This document shows, one piece after another, positions 8,488 through 17,165 of a stretch of DNA of 64,000 bases (position 1 is its first letter; every line of letters starts with the position of its first letter). The notes below the pieces were generated by a model, which was given only the letters and a program-made list of their open reading frames with translations, was not told where the DNA came from and ran no database searches. The position numbers were made by a program, and so were the translations under genes. Source of the stretch: JAOZHU01 sp964506435 (GTDB taxonomy: Archaea; Thermoproteota; Bathyarchaeia; Bathyarchaeales; Bathycorpusculaceae); assembly GCA_964506435.1 (NCBI GenBank), contig CAZDLK010000002.1, forward strand, positions 39,923-103,922, written 5' to 3'.

Positions 8488-9168
8488 TTACGAAGTAGCT
8501 GATGTGCCGAAGTACCCTTTTTCCTCTTTTGAGCCCCCGCTACTTTCGCTGGTAAGTAACGACCAACTAGCAGTAAACGCCCCAACCCTTGCGTTGAAAG
8601 GTGTATCACTACAAGCTACCAGTATCACATCACCATCTTGCGGTTCAAGCTCGCTAAATAACAGGTGCCCATTCTCGGGACAAGCTTCGGCAATACCTTG
8701 AATACTCGATGCAACACGTAAACACCCACTTGTGAAAACAAGAAGTGCAACATTAATTGCGCCAGCCTTGATGGCTGCAACCTGCATTTCAGTGTCAAAC
8801 CTTACTCTGCCGCAATGACCTCTGATTAAAAAGGCAAAATAGAATTGAGAAGTCGAGCCAGTTCTACGAAATGCAATTCTTTTAGGAAAGACTTGCTCCA
8901 ATTCACGCCAAACACGTAAGCCTTCAGCAGTAAGGTTACAGCCCATGCAAGAAGACGTTATTAAGCCAGCCCTTTTTAACCGACGTACTATGTTACGCGC
9001 AGAGCCCACACCTATAGTCAACTTCTCAGCGAGTTTGAAGCGCCCAACTGTCCTCTTGGATAAAAGTTCTAGAGCAAAAACTAAGTGAAACATAGAAAAA
9101 GCTAAAGGGGGACTGGGAGCCTTAATCTCTGCTAACCCTGTAAGCAGATCTTTAATTTCAGAAAGCAC
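8488..9168 (-). CDS. DUF4443-type archaeal winged-helix regulator
   Basis: A 226-residue protein with an N-terminal winged helix (about residues 20-90: LAEKLTIGVGSARNIVRRLKRAGLI) followed by an archaeal effector-type domain of the DUF4443 kind (RRTGSTSQFYFAFLIRGHCGRVRFDTEMQVAAIKAGAINVALLVF, in part). It starts at GTG 9168 after a TATA-like ATATATG near 9205-9212. It lies directly behind cbiZ in the same direction and ends the tetrapyrrole cluster, so it is the best local candidate for controlling the duplicated promoters at 16.98-17.11 and 21.51-21.65 kb; that link is inference. The C-terminal Ser/Gly tail is low complexity. Confidence 0.7.
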   Translation of the reverse strand: MLSEIKDLLTGLAEIKAPSPPLAFSMFHLVFALELLSKRTVGRFKLAEKLTIGVGSARNIVRRLKRAGLITSSCMGCNLTAEGLRVWRELEQVFPKRIAFRRTGSTSQFYFAFLIRGHCGRVRFDTEMQVAAIKAGAINVALLVFTSGCLRVASSIQGIAEACPENGHLLFSELEPQDGDVILVACSDTPFNARVGAFTASWSLLTSESSGGSKEEKGYFGTSATS

Positions 9169-9260
9169 ACGTGAATCACTTCTCGATATCTAGCGACACC
9201 TCATATATTATTGGTCTCTTCATACGCTGCTTTTCCTCAAGGCAAATATACATCCTGCAA

Positions 9261-10019
9261 TCAAGTTACGCCATCATGCTTCTTCAGCGCTTCAGCCACC
9301 GCCGTCTTGGTTGTGCGCCCAATTAACTCGCCCAGTTTGGTATGGCCGCTAGTCAACAACAGCGGCTTGCCCTGTTTCCCCGAAACGACAATTATGTTAT
9401 CGGTTCCAGTGCCCGTTGCCTGATATTGAGGTGAAAAGGTGCTTTTCACATTCAAATCTTGAAGCGCCGCGGTTTTCGCCTCTGTAATCGTAATAATAGC
9501 CCTAGCCATTGCGCCATCAGTCAAAGTAGCATCAGTTAGAAGAAGAATATTGATTGTGCCAATAGCATTCGCGAAAGAGCCAGGCAACTCCATATAGTTT
9601 GCTACTTCCGCACCCGTCCGCAACGCATTACCTTTTGCTCCTGCAGTAGCCAGACAGCACACGTTTAACGCTGCGTAAGACTGCTCACAAGAAGCCAACT
9701 GGTCCATATCCACTCCAGTGCTTAAAAACGAAAGCAATTCAGGAGTAACGCCTAACGCCAAAGGAAAACTCTGCCTGAACTCCTGAAAACTCTGCATTGT
9801 GCGCTTCGCCAAAGAATTAGGCACATAAGTGTTAGCTACGTAGGGCACCTCTCTGAAGCCCTCCAACGTCGAAAGTACTCTACGCTTCTCACCAAAAGAG
9901 ACAAACAAAGTGTTAAGTTTAACACCGCGATAAACATGGTAAATCACCTTCGCTACTACACCATCCAACGAAACATCAACGGTTTTCTCGCTCAATTTCA
10001 GATTCAGTTCATTCATCAC
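9261..10019 (-). CDS. cbiZ: Adenosylcobinamide amidohydrolase
   Basis: A 252-residue CbiZ-family enzyme, which removes the aminopropanol side chain of adenosylcobinamide (or acts on pseudo-B12) to give adenosylcobyric acid during corrinoid salvage in archaea. Family hallmarks are the ATAGAKGNALRTG loop, GTINILLLTDATLTDGAMARAI and the C-terminal TGTGTDNIIVVSG. The start may be GTG 10019 or ATG 10016. It follows the CobN-like gene by 16 bp, so it is co-transcribed with chelatase and importer genes. Its presence is the strongest clue that the imported compound is a corrinoid, although it could also belong to a parallel salvage step. Confidence 0.88.
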   Translation of the reverse strand: MMNELNLKLSEKTVDVSLDGVVAKVIYHVYRGVKLNTLFVSFGEKRRVLSTLEGFREVPYVANTYVPNSLAKRTMQSFQEFRQSFPLALGVTPELLSFLSTGVDMDQLASCEQSYAALNVCCLATAGAKGNALRTGAEVANYMELPGSFANAIGTINILLLTDATLTDGAMARAIITITEAKTAALQDLNVKSTFSPQYQATGTGTDNIIVVSGKQGKPLLLTSGHTKLGELIGRTTKTAVAEALKKHDGVT

Positions 10020-10035
10020 AAATCACTTTCTGCTC

Positions 10036-13000
10036 TTACTTTTTTTCGTTTGCACCCTCCAACACTCCCTCAACCTCCAAGTAAAGCGACTGCAGCTTCT
10101 TCTTCATGTCCTCAGTTGCATGCCACAGACCACGCTCAATAGCCTCCAAAAGACGCTCCGCCATATTCTGCAAAGCATACGGATTAACCTCTTTCAGCCA
10201 CTCCTGCATCTTCGGATCCAACGCGTACTTGTTAGCCAAGCCCTCCCACATCCAGTCCTCCACAACCTCAACCGTGGCATCCCAACCTAAGACATCATCA
10301 AGTGTCTTAGAAAGGTCAGCGGAACCAGCATAACCATGACGTTTCATACTGCCAATCCACTTAGGATTAAGGAGGCGCTCACGAAAAACATGACACGTCT
10401 CCTCCGCAGTACTTCTAACCTGAACTCGGTCAGGGTCAGAACTGTCGCCACAGAAAGACCGAGGCTTTTTACCACTACACATCTTAACAGCGCAAATCAT
10501 TCCGCCGTGAGCATCATACCAATCGTCACAGTCCAAAATGTCGTACTCACGGGAATCCTGATTCTTCACCGTCGCATCAATTTCACTAAGACAGCGTTTA
10601 AACTGTTCAGGAACGGAAACACCGTAGACTTCTCGACTGTAAGCAAAACTTCCCCATGAAACATAAACTTCACCTAAATCCTTCTGGTCTTTCCAGTTCC
10701 CAGAGGTTATGGCTCCACTGACGCCGCAACCGTAAGTGCCTGGGCGATCCCCAAAAAGCCTGTAACAAGCCTCCTCACGTGCCTTTTCAGCGTTGACTCC
10801 TTGGCTAACCCGTTCTTTTACTGTCTCTTTCACGTGTTTTGCGATGTAGTTTTTATCAGGCGGCTCATTAAGACCAGCAACCAGCGTCACAGCCTCATCA
10901 AGCAGATGAATAAGATTGGGGAAAGCATCTCTGAACATTCCGCTAAGTCGGACAGTTACATCGATACGGGGGCGATTCAACTTCTCAAGCGGAATAACGT
11001 CTAAACCCTTTACTCGACCGCTGCTTGCTTCCCAAACAGGCTTAACTCCCATGAGATATAGAATCTCAGCAACGTCGTCGCCATTTGTCTTCATGGTATC
11101 AGTAGCCCAGATGATGATGCCGACGCCTTCAGGATACTTTCCCTCTTCTTTCAGGTACCTTCCCACTAAGGCATCGCCCAATGCTACTCCAACGCGCCAA
11201 GAAGCAGAAGTGGGAATGTTCCGTGGGTCAATAGAATAAAAGTTCCTGCCCGTCGGCAAAATATCTGCCAAACCTCGTGTGATAGAACCAGAAGGGCCGG
11301 GAAGAACATAACCTCCCTCGAATGACGCCGTGATGTTGCTTAATTCTTCAGGGGTTTTTGCTAAAGCTGGCACAAGAAAATTGACTACGTACATTAAGCA
11401 TTGCCGAACGTTGGGGTTGTCGCAGCCAAGCACTTCCTGCATTACTCCAGCAACATCTTGTTCCTTGAAGCCTGTCGCTCCAAGTTTACTCATCAGTTCC
11501 AGAGAGAGACTTCGAATCTCTTTGAGTATATCTCCATTGGTTCTGCCGTCAGAAAGCAACTTTCCCTTATTCGCCAGCAAATCTTCATAATCATAACCTT
11601 TCAACTCGGCAAGTGCCTGCCTTAAAGAAGGCACAGAACCGTTACTTAGCCGCGTTAAAGTAACTAGAAACTCTTCCAGCCGTGAACCAGCAGGAGCTTC
11701 ACCTAAAATATGTAGTCCATCTCGAATTTGAGCATCAGATAACTCATGTAAATAGCCATGTAAACGTTCCAAGAAAGCTTTGAAATCCGAAAACGCAGCA
11801 TCCGCGGTAACTTGAAGATCCTGATCCAGCTTGGCTTCAACAACTTTTTCCCAAATCACCTTCTGCAGAACAGGCAACTTTCCTTTATCCGCAGTCTTCA
11901 CGTGATAATACTCTTGAAGCTGAACCTCAAGCTGTGACGTTTCCTCATACAAGTCAGCATTATGCATCACTGGAACCAGATAATCAATGATGCAGCAGTA
12001 GCTGCGGCGTTTAGCTTGTGTACCTTCCCCTGGATTTGTAATCACGTACGGGTAAACGTTAGGCAGATCCCTTATCGCTACGTCAGGGAAACATGAAGCG
12101 GAAAGCCCTACTGACTTACCGGGCAGCCACTCTAAACTGCCGTGCGTACCAACATGAAGGACAACATTGGCTTTGAACACGTCTCGAACCCAACGGTAGT
12201 AACCGTAATAATTATGAGATAATGAAAGGTCAGGGCTGTGAAGGCTAGCGGAACTGTCTTCTGAAGAACCCTTAGAACCATGCGACTTGCTGGAACTGCG
12301 AGCAGGCTGAAGCCCCAAAAAAATGTTTCCGTTGATTATGCCGCCCATCAGCAAATTACCCTTGTAACCGAAGGATTTGCTTGATGGTTTACCCCATTTG
12401 GAAGTCATTTTATCTTGAGCGCCAACCGGCAACTCATCAAACCAAGCCGCGTACTGTTTAGATGAAATCTTATCCACAGCCCTTTCTGCAAGCTCTTCAG
12501 CACTTGACCAGCGCATATCGTTAGTTAATCCCGCAATTACTTCTTCAATTAGCTGTTGACCATTTTCTGGCAGATACTCAATGCTGTAACCTATAGCCTT
12601 CATATCCTGCAGTAGCTTCAAAACCGAAACAGGAGTATCAATGGCAAACGCTTTGCCAATCGTGTCATTTCTTGGAGGATAGTTATGCAAGATCACCGCT
12701 ACTTTTCTTTCGCTGTTCGGAATATGACGCAGTTTCGCCCAGTTAAAGCTCAAACGGGCCAGCTTTTTAACTCTTTCAGGAATAGGCTTATACTGAAGTA
12801 TTTTAGTTCCCGTCAAAGGGTTAATTTCAGATTTGTCCATTGCCGCGACGGGCACAGTGATTAAAAGACCATCAAACTCTGGCATAACTACACCAGCAGG
12901 TATATCGATTATACTCAGTCCCTGCATGGTGTCACGCCACTCTTCATAAGAATTAGTAGTCAAAAGCGCCTTTATGACGGGAACGCCTAATTTTTTGAGA

Positions 13001-13782
13001 GCATCGGGCGCATTGGCACTAGATGATGCCGATAGAGAAAAATACAGGGTGCTTACTACGGCGTCTACTATTGGCTTGCCGTCTTTCATGAAATAGTCCG
13101 CTATTACCGAGTCTACATTGCGGCCAAAAGAAACTGCGATAGCGTTGCCGCCTAAGGATTCAATAGCTTCAATTAAGCTGTCCACAAAAACAGCGTCTTC
13201 GCCTCGTAACTGCGTTGAGCTAAACCAGATGCCGATAGTGGGTTTGCCAGGCTGATATTTCTTCTCTATGTACTCGTCCAAGGTGGCGACACCATCAAAA
13301 GTAGGATTATAGATGCCACTCCACTCAATCTCCTTAGGAGCCGCAACCTCATAATTGGAGCCCGTGAAGCGGTTTGCCAGATACAGCAGAAGATTCACAA
13401 TGTTCTCTTCTCCGCCATGCCTGATGTATTTCAAGACTGCCAAGCGATCTTCTTGTTCAATGGTGCATACACTAGGCTGTTCTTTGTTTGAAGAAAGCAC
13501 TAAAAGCGGCACACGCGCGCTTTTCAAAGTTGATACGAGGCGGTCATAATCTGGAAAGGTTCCCATTAAATGTACAATGGTTATGTGAGAGTGCTGAGCA
13601 AACTGAATGAACTCGTCCATGTTTTCGAAGTCGTTGGATTGTATGCCAACTTGAACGCGAACTACAGCTATTTCACCAAATTTTTCATTAACAGATTTTA
13701 CCGCGGAAATGAACGGCTTAATGTTAGTCGGCATCGTCGTGAGATATGCTAGTTTAAATTGCTTCAATTTTTTGTTCGCCAA
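10036..13782 (-). CDS. CobN/BchH-type metal chelatase large subunit
   Basis: A 1248-residue protein of the cobaltochelatase CobN / Mg-chelatase H family, which binds a tetrapyrrole and inserts Co2+ or Mg2+ using ATPase partner subunits. Landmarks are HNYPPRNDTIGKA (366-378), the family motif HGSLEWLPGK (547-556) and WATDTMKTNGDDVAEILYLMG in the C-terminal half. A short Ser/Lys-rich insert (about 496-514) replaces the usual sequence before HSPDL. The start overlaps the ABC-ATPase gene by 29 bp. No ChlI/ChlD or CobS/CobT partner is in the window. The neighbouring nitrogenase-like reductase is reminiscent of the BchH plus BchLNB combination in chlorophyll synthesis, but the substrate here is unknown. 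Confidence 0.9.
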   Translation of the reverse strand: MANKKLKQFKLAYLTTMPTNIKPFISAVKSVNEKFGEIAVVRVQVGIQSNDFENMDEFIQFAQHSHITIVHLMGTFPDYDRLVSTLKSARVPLLVLSSNKEQPSVCTIEQEDRLAVLKYIRHGGEENIVNLLLYLANRFTGSNYEVAAPKEIEWSGIYNPTFDGVATLDEYIEKKYQPGKPTIGIWFSSTQLRGEDAVFVDSLIEAIESLGGNAIAVSFGRNVDSVIADYFMKDGKPIVDAVVSTLYFSLSASSSANAPDALKKLGVPVIKALLTTNSYEEWRDTMQGLSIIDIPAGVVMPEFDGLLITVPVAAMDKSEINPLTGTKILQYKPIPERVKKLARLSFNWAKLRHIPNSERKVAVILHNYPPRNDTIGKAFAIDTPVSVLKLLQDMKAIGYSIEYLPENGQQLIEEVIAGLTNDMRWSSAEELAERAVDKISSKQYAAWFDELPVGAQDKMTSKWGKPSSKSFGYKGNLLMGGIINGNIFLGLQPARSSSKSHGSKGSSEDSSASLHSPDLSLSHNYYGYYRWVRDVFKANVVLHVGTHGSLEWLPGKSVGLSASCFPDVAIRDLPNVYPYVITNPGEGTQAKRRSYCCIIDYLVPVMHNADLYEETSQLEVQLQEYYHVKTADKGKLPVLQKVIWEKVVEAKLDQDLQVTADAAFSDFKAFLERLHGYLHELSDAQIRDGLHILGEAPAGSRLEEFLVTLTRLSNGSVPSLRQALAELKGYDYEDLLANKGKLLSDGRTNGDILKEIRSLSLELMSKLGATGFKEQDVAGVMQEVLGCDNPNVRQCLMYVVNFLVPALAKTPEELSNITASFEGGYVLPGPSGSITRGLADILPTGRNFYSIDPRNIPTSASWRVGVALGDALVGRYLKEEGKYPEGVGIIIWATDTMKTNGDDVAEILYLMGVKPVWEASSGRVKGLDVIPLEKLNRPRIDVTVRLSGMFRDAFPNLIHLLDEAVTLVAGLNEPPDKNYIAKHVKETVKERVSQGVNAEKAREEACYRLFGDRPGTYGCGVSGAITSGNWKDQKDLGEVYVSWGSFAYSREVYGVSVPEQFKRCLSEIDATVKNQDSREYDILDCDDWYDAHGGMICAVKMCSGKKPRSFCGDSSDPDRVQVRSTAEETCHVFRERLLNPKWIGSMKRHGYAGSADLSKTLDDVLGWDATVEVVEDWMWEGLANKYALDPKMQEWLKEVNPYALQNMAERLLEAIERGLWHATEDMKKKLQSLYLEVEGVLEGANEKK

Positions 13783-14611
13783 CTAAAGGTTTTACTGAGA
13801 AAATTGAAGGTGTTTTCAAGCGTGCTTTCTCGTTAAATTCAGATGTTAATGGCGTAACTTGAGGAAGCCCCAAGAAAGAATCCGTTACTTTGCATCTAAC
13901 CCTGTAAACTTCCGTTATGTTGGCTTCTGTTAAAACTTCCTTGGGAGAACCAGCGGCAAAGACTTTGCCGTCTTTAAGCAGAACCATCACGTCTGAAAAA
14001 CGAGTAGCCAAATTTAAGTCGTGCATTGCCATTATTACAGAACAATTTTTGTTTTGAATTAGGCTTTTTAGTATACAGAGTATCTCCAACTGGTGTCGAA
14101 TATCTAAAGAACTAGTTGGTTCATCCAAAAGCAAAAACTGTGGTTGCTGAGCCAAAGCCCTTGCGATAATGACCTTTTGTTGCTCACCGCCGCTTAATTC
14201 ATTAAAAGGGCGGTCGGCAAAAGCGCCGATGCCTATGAAATCCATCACTTCTGCTACAATGTCGGTATCTTTCTGGCTTAAACTCCAGCCAATGTATGGT
14301 TTTCGTCCCATTAGAACCATCTCAAAAACTGTGAAAGGAAATGCGCTGCTTGAACTCTGTGGCACGTAACCCAAGATTTTTGACAGCGCCTTGAGGTCAA
14401 GTTTACTAACGTCATTGCCATCAACAAACACAGTGTTTTGATTAACTTTCAGAACCCGGTTGACACACTTTAAGAAGGTACTTTTGCCGGAACCATTAGG
14501 ACCTACAATGCTGAGCACTTCACCCATATTGACAGAGAGGTTCAAATCCTTAAGTACGGAACGTCCAGCATAACTGAAGGAAAGTTTATTTATGGTTAGA
14601 TTCAACCCCAA
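13754..14611 (-). CDS. ABC importer ATPase, BtuD/FepC type
   Basis: A 285-residue ATPase with Walker A GPNGSGKST (about 37-45), Q-loop region VPQSSSSAFPFTVFEMVLMGR, signature LSGGEQQ and Walker B FLLLDEPTSS, plus a C-terminal extension of about 40 residues after VYRVRCKV. It is the family that energises vitamin B12, haem and siderophore uptake. It overlaps the permease gene by 10 bp upstream and the CobN gene by 29 bp downstream, so translation is tightly coupled and subunits are probably made together. The extension has no clear domain. Confidence 0.93.
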   Translation of the reverse strand: MGLNLTINKLSFSYAGRSVLKDLNLSVNMGEVLSIVGPNGSGKSTFLKCVNRVLKVNQNTVFVDGNDVSKLDLKALSKILGYVPQSSSSAFPFTVFEMVLMGRKPYIGWSLSQKDTDIVAEVMDFIGIGAFADRPFNELSGGEQQKVIIARALAQQPQFLLLDEPTSSLDIRHQLEILCILKSLIQNKNCSVIMAMHDLNLATRFSDVMVLLKDGKVFAAGSPKEVLTEANITEVYRVRCKVTDSFLGLPQVTPLTSEFNEKARLKTPSIFSVKPLVGEQKIEAI

Positions 14612-15678
14612 TTCGCCCTCTTTCTTTTCATCATAAGGTACATGAAGAATGGGACTCCGAGAAGGGAAGTTATGATGCCAACTGGAAGTTCTGTAGGCAT
14701 TATTACGAGGCGACCTACGGTGTCAGAAAACAAAAGTACGCAAGAGCCGACAAGGGCGCTGCAGGGTATGAGGAATCTGTGGTCGCTGCCAATAAGCATT
14801 CGGGCAATATGTGGACCAACTAGGCAGACGAAGCCGATGACTCCGGTGAAGCAGATAATTGTGGAAGTTGCTAAGGCGGCTACTAGCATGCATATTGTCA
14901 GCACTCTTTTGGGGTTAACACCCAAACTTGTTGCTACATCTTGACCCATGCTCATCGTGTTGATGTCCCAAGACTGCAACATCATGATGACGAGGCAAAC
15001 TGCAACAATGGGTAACATTAGTATGATGTTGTTCCACATTGCGGAACTGAGTCCGCCCATTAACCAATAGACTACAGACTGCACCTTTTCGGAGGAAGGG
15101 GAAATATATTGAATTAAAGATGTCAAGGCGGAAAAAAGGTAGTTAATAGCTACACCTGCTAGAATTACAGTTTCAACCCTCATTCCCTTAATGCGGGCGA
15201 AGACGTATATGATAAACAGTGCTAGCAAGCTGAATATGAAAGAATTAACTACGGTAAGGTAGCCACTGAACGCAGTTACAAAACCTATTCCGAAGACTAT
15301 AGAAATTGATGCGCCAAAGCCAGCAGCTGCAGAGCAACCTAGAATATATGGCGAAACAAGAGGGTTTCTTAGAGTTCCCTGCATCACTGCGCCCGCTGCT
15401 GCAAGTCCGGCTCCAGCAATTATTGCCAAAACAATGCGTGGAAGACGCAAATCCAAGATTATTGTCTGGCATACTGTAGAGCCAGGATCAAATCCGAGCG
15501 TTGGGAAAATCCTCGCTAGTATAGTTTGCATAGCCTCACTTAACCTAGGGGAACCAGCACCGAGGCTCACTGAAACAACTATTGCTATAAGCAATACTAA
15601 AAAGAGGGATAGTATGACAAGAATTTTGCGCTTCTTGCCTTTATGATAGAGCTTTTTGAGTTCTAATGCGGTGCTCAT
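14602..15678 (-). CDS. ABC importer permease, BtuC/FecCD family
   Basis: A 358-residue protein with about ten hydrophobic helices and typical FecCD motifs (LRLPRIVLAIIAGAGLAAAGAVMQG and the ATPase-contact region FTGVIGFVCLVGPHIARMLIG, each shown in part). It forms the channel for a metal chelate such as cobalamin, haem or a siderophore. Its start overlaps the end of the binding-protein gene by ATGA (15675-15678). Confidence 0.93.
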   Translation of the reverse strand: MSTALELKKLYHKGKKRKILVILSLFLVLLIAIVVSVSLGAGSPRLSEAMQTILARIFPTLGFDPGSTVCQTIILDLRLPRIVLAIIAGAGLAAAGAVMQGTLRNPLVSPYILGCSAAAGFGASISIVFGIGFVTAFSGYLTVVNSFIFSLLALFIIYVFARIKGMRVETVILAGVAINYLFSALTSLIQYISPSSEKVQSVVYWLMGGLSSAMWNNIILMLPIVAVCLVIMMLQSWDINTMSMGQDVATSLGVNPKRVLTICMLVAALATSTIICFTGVIGFVCLVGPHIARMLIGSDHRFLIPCSALVGSCVLLFSDTVGRLVIMPTELPVGIITSLLGVPFFMYLMMKRKRANWG

Positions 15679-16814
15679 GGATACACGTATACTCCTTTCA
15701 GGTCAGCGCTGAAGAATCGTTCGATGAACTGTCCGTGTACTGCTGCAGGGTCTATATCGGCAAAGAGGTCTGGGTGGATCCACTTTGCAAAATAGAGTTG
15801 GCCGATTACATTTCTTTCTACCAAGAGGGTGCTGCTGATAATGTAGACTTTGCCATTAACAACGGCGTTTACTCCAGTTATTCCAGTTCGCGACATCATG
15901 TTATTCCTCAAGTTTACGAATGCTGCGTAATCGGTTCCATCCAGATAGGTTTGCATTCTTATGATTATGTCAGGGTTCTGTTCCAGAACGAACTCAGCAC
16001 TCAATTGAGCGCCAGTTGTTACGTTTTCAGCGATGTCTATTCCTCCTGCCCTTTCTATCAGTACACGATATGAGCTTGTGTTGCTTGTGCTGTAATACGC
16101 CTTGTACCATTCATAGAAAACCAGTGGCTTCTCGTTCCGAGTTAGGTTTTCCACGCGCTCCATAACGAGATTCGTGTAGTAATCGTCGAAATCCAGGAAG
16201 TCTTGAGCTATATCCTCTGCCTCCAAGATTAATCCCAGATTTGTTAGGAATTGGCTACGCCTGGTTGATAAGGAGTCCTCTATAACCGCTGCGCCAGTTG
16301 CTTCGATTTGAAGCCTCTGCTCGTCAGTTAACCTTTGACTGGCAATTACTAAGTCGGGTTCCAGCTCTAATAACGCCTCCATGCTAATGGTGTTATCTTG
16401 GTCGCCTACAGAAGGTACATCTAAAATGTACTCTGGAAGAAGATTCAATACAGACTCAGTGTACATTCCAGTACGAGCAACGATTTTCTCACCAGCGCCC
16501 ATAGCGTAGACAATTTCAATCGAAGTAAGGGCAGCTATGCGCTTTACAGGAAGCGTCACATGTATTGTCGCTCCTGTGGCATCGTCAATAGTGACAACAA
16601 CGGGTGCCGGAGTAGGAGTTGGAGTTGCCGTGGGTACTGTCGTGGGAGACGGCGAAGGCGTTGGAGTTGGAGATGACGAGGGAGTTGCCGTTGGAGTTGC
16701 CGTTGGGGAGGGCGTCTGAGATGACGATAAAGAGTAACTGTAAACTCCGTAAGCGCCAGCTACAACAATTATTATGATAAGAACTGCACCTAAGATCATG
16801 TTATTTTTTTCCAT
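15675..16814 (-). CDS. Membrane-tethered substrate-binding protein, BtuF/FepB type
   Basis: A 379-residue protein: N-terminal membrane helix (about 7-27), a Thr/Pro/Ser stalk (about 33-71), then a periplasmic-binding-protein fold of the helical-backbone (type III) class with VKRIAALTSIEIVYAMGAGEKIVA, EPDLVIAS and NPDIIIRM motifs (in part). It captures the ligand outside the cell for the permease and ATPase encoded downstream. ATG 16814 follows a strong GGAGGTGA. It is the first gene of the importer-cobN-cbiZ operon and is expressed from the promoter block at 16975-17114 with a predicted leader of about 190 nt. Specificity between cobalamin, haem and siderophores cannot be read from sequence; the cluster favours a tetrapyrrole. 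Confidence 0.9.
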   Translation of the reverse strand: MEKNNMILGAVLIIIIVVAGAYGVYSYSLSSSQTPSPTATPTATPSSSPTPTPSPSPTTVPTATPTPTPAPVVVTIDDATGATIHVTLPVKRIAALTSIEIVYAMGAGEKIVARTGMYTESVLNLLPEYILDVPSVGDQDNTISMEALLELEPDLVIASQRLTDEQRLQIEATGAAVIEDSLSTRRSQFLTNLGLILEAEDIAQDFLDFDDYYTNLVMERVENLTRNEKPLVFYEWYKAYYSTSNTSSYRVLIERAGGIDIAENVTTGAQLSAEFVLEQNPDIIIRMQTYLDGTDYAAFVNLRNNMMSRTGITGVNAVVNGKVYIISSTLLVERNVIGQLYFAKWIHPDLFADIDPAAVHGQFIERFFSADLKGVYVYP

Positions 16815-16974
16815 GAAATTTCACCTCCCAGTAATCGGGTGTTCCAAAATAATGATTGGACTTTGAAACAAGCCGCAACAATCAGCCAGAAGAATTGATT
16901 TATCCTTGATTTCCTTCGAGTTTGGAAACAGTGAGATTTGTTTCAGTTGATTATTTCCAACAAGTCTACATGAG

Positions 16975-17114
16975 TGCATTAATGTGTTTATTATCCCGTC
17001 CCCAACCTTCATTTCGGATGGATTATCCAACCACTTATATAAAACTTGTTGCAACTTAAGTTAAATTCAAGTTGAATACCAAAAAAAGCCACATGGACGT
17101 GAACTGCCACAGCG
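16975..17114 (-). promoter_or_regulatory. Promoter block A of the tetrapyrrole locus (duplicate of 21513-21652)
   Basis: About 140 bp closely match the region before the gene at 21470. In order on the minus strand: TTCAACTTGAA dyad (17066-17076) inside CAACTT-N11-AAGTTG, a TATA box TTTATATAAG (about 17034-17043), then GGATAATCCATCC (17016-17028) near the expected transcription start. The spacing of all elements is kept in both copies. The remaining leader to 16815 has no recognised riboswitch. A shared regulator is inferred. Confidence 0.75.
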
Positions 17115-17165
17115 AAAAGAAAAAAGAAATCTTACAACCAAACACCGAATGCTACGCGCACGCGT

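Noticed and set aside
8115..8498. Rightward gene of 127 codons
   Set aside because: No Shine-Dalgarno sequence or family features, and it covers the malic-enzyme start and the dispersed element.
16600..16720. Intergenic short tandem repeat (GGAGTTGCCGTT)
   Set aside because: It encodes the Thr/Pro/Ser stalk of the binding protein.
16815..17010. Cobalamin riboswitch in the long leader before the binding-protein gene
   Set aside because: No B12-box-like core was found on the minus strand; conservation with the other operon is in the promoter, not the leader.
16821..17054. Extra small gene upstream of the binding protein
   Set aside because: A frame of 77 codons that overlaps the promoter block and TATA box; no family features.
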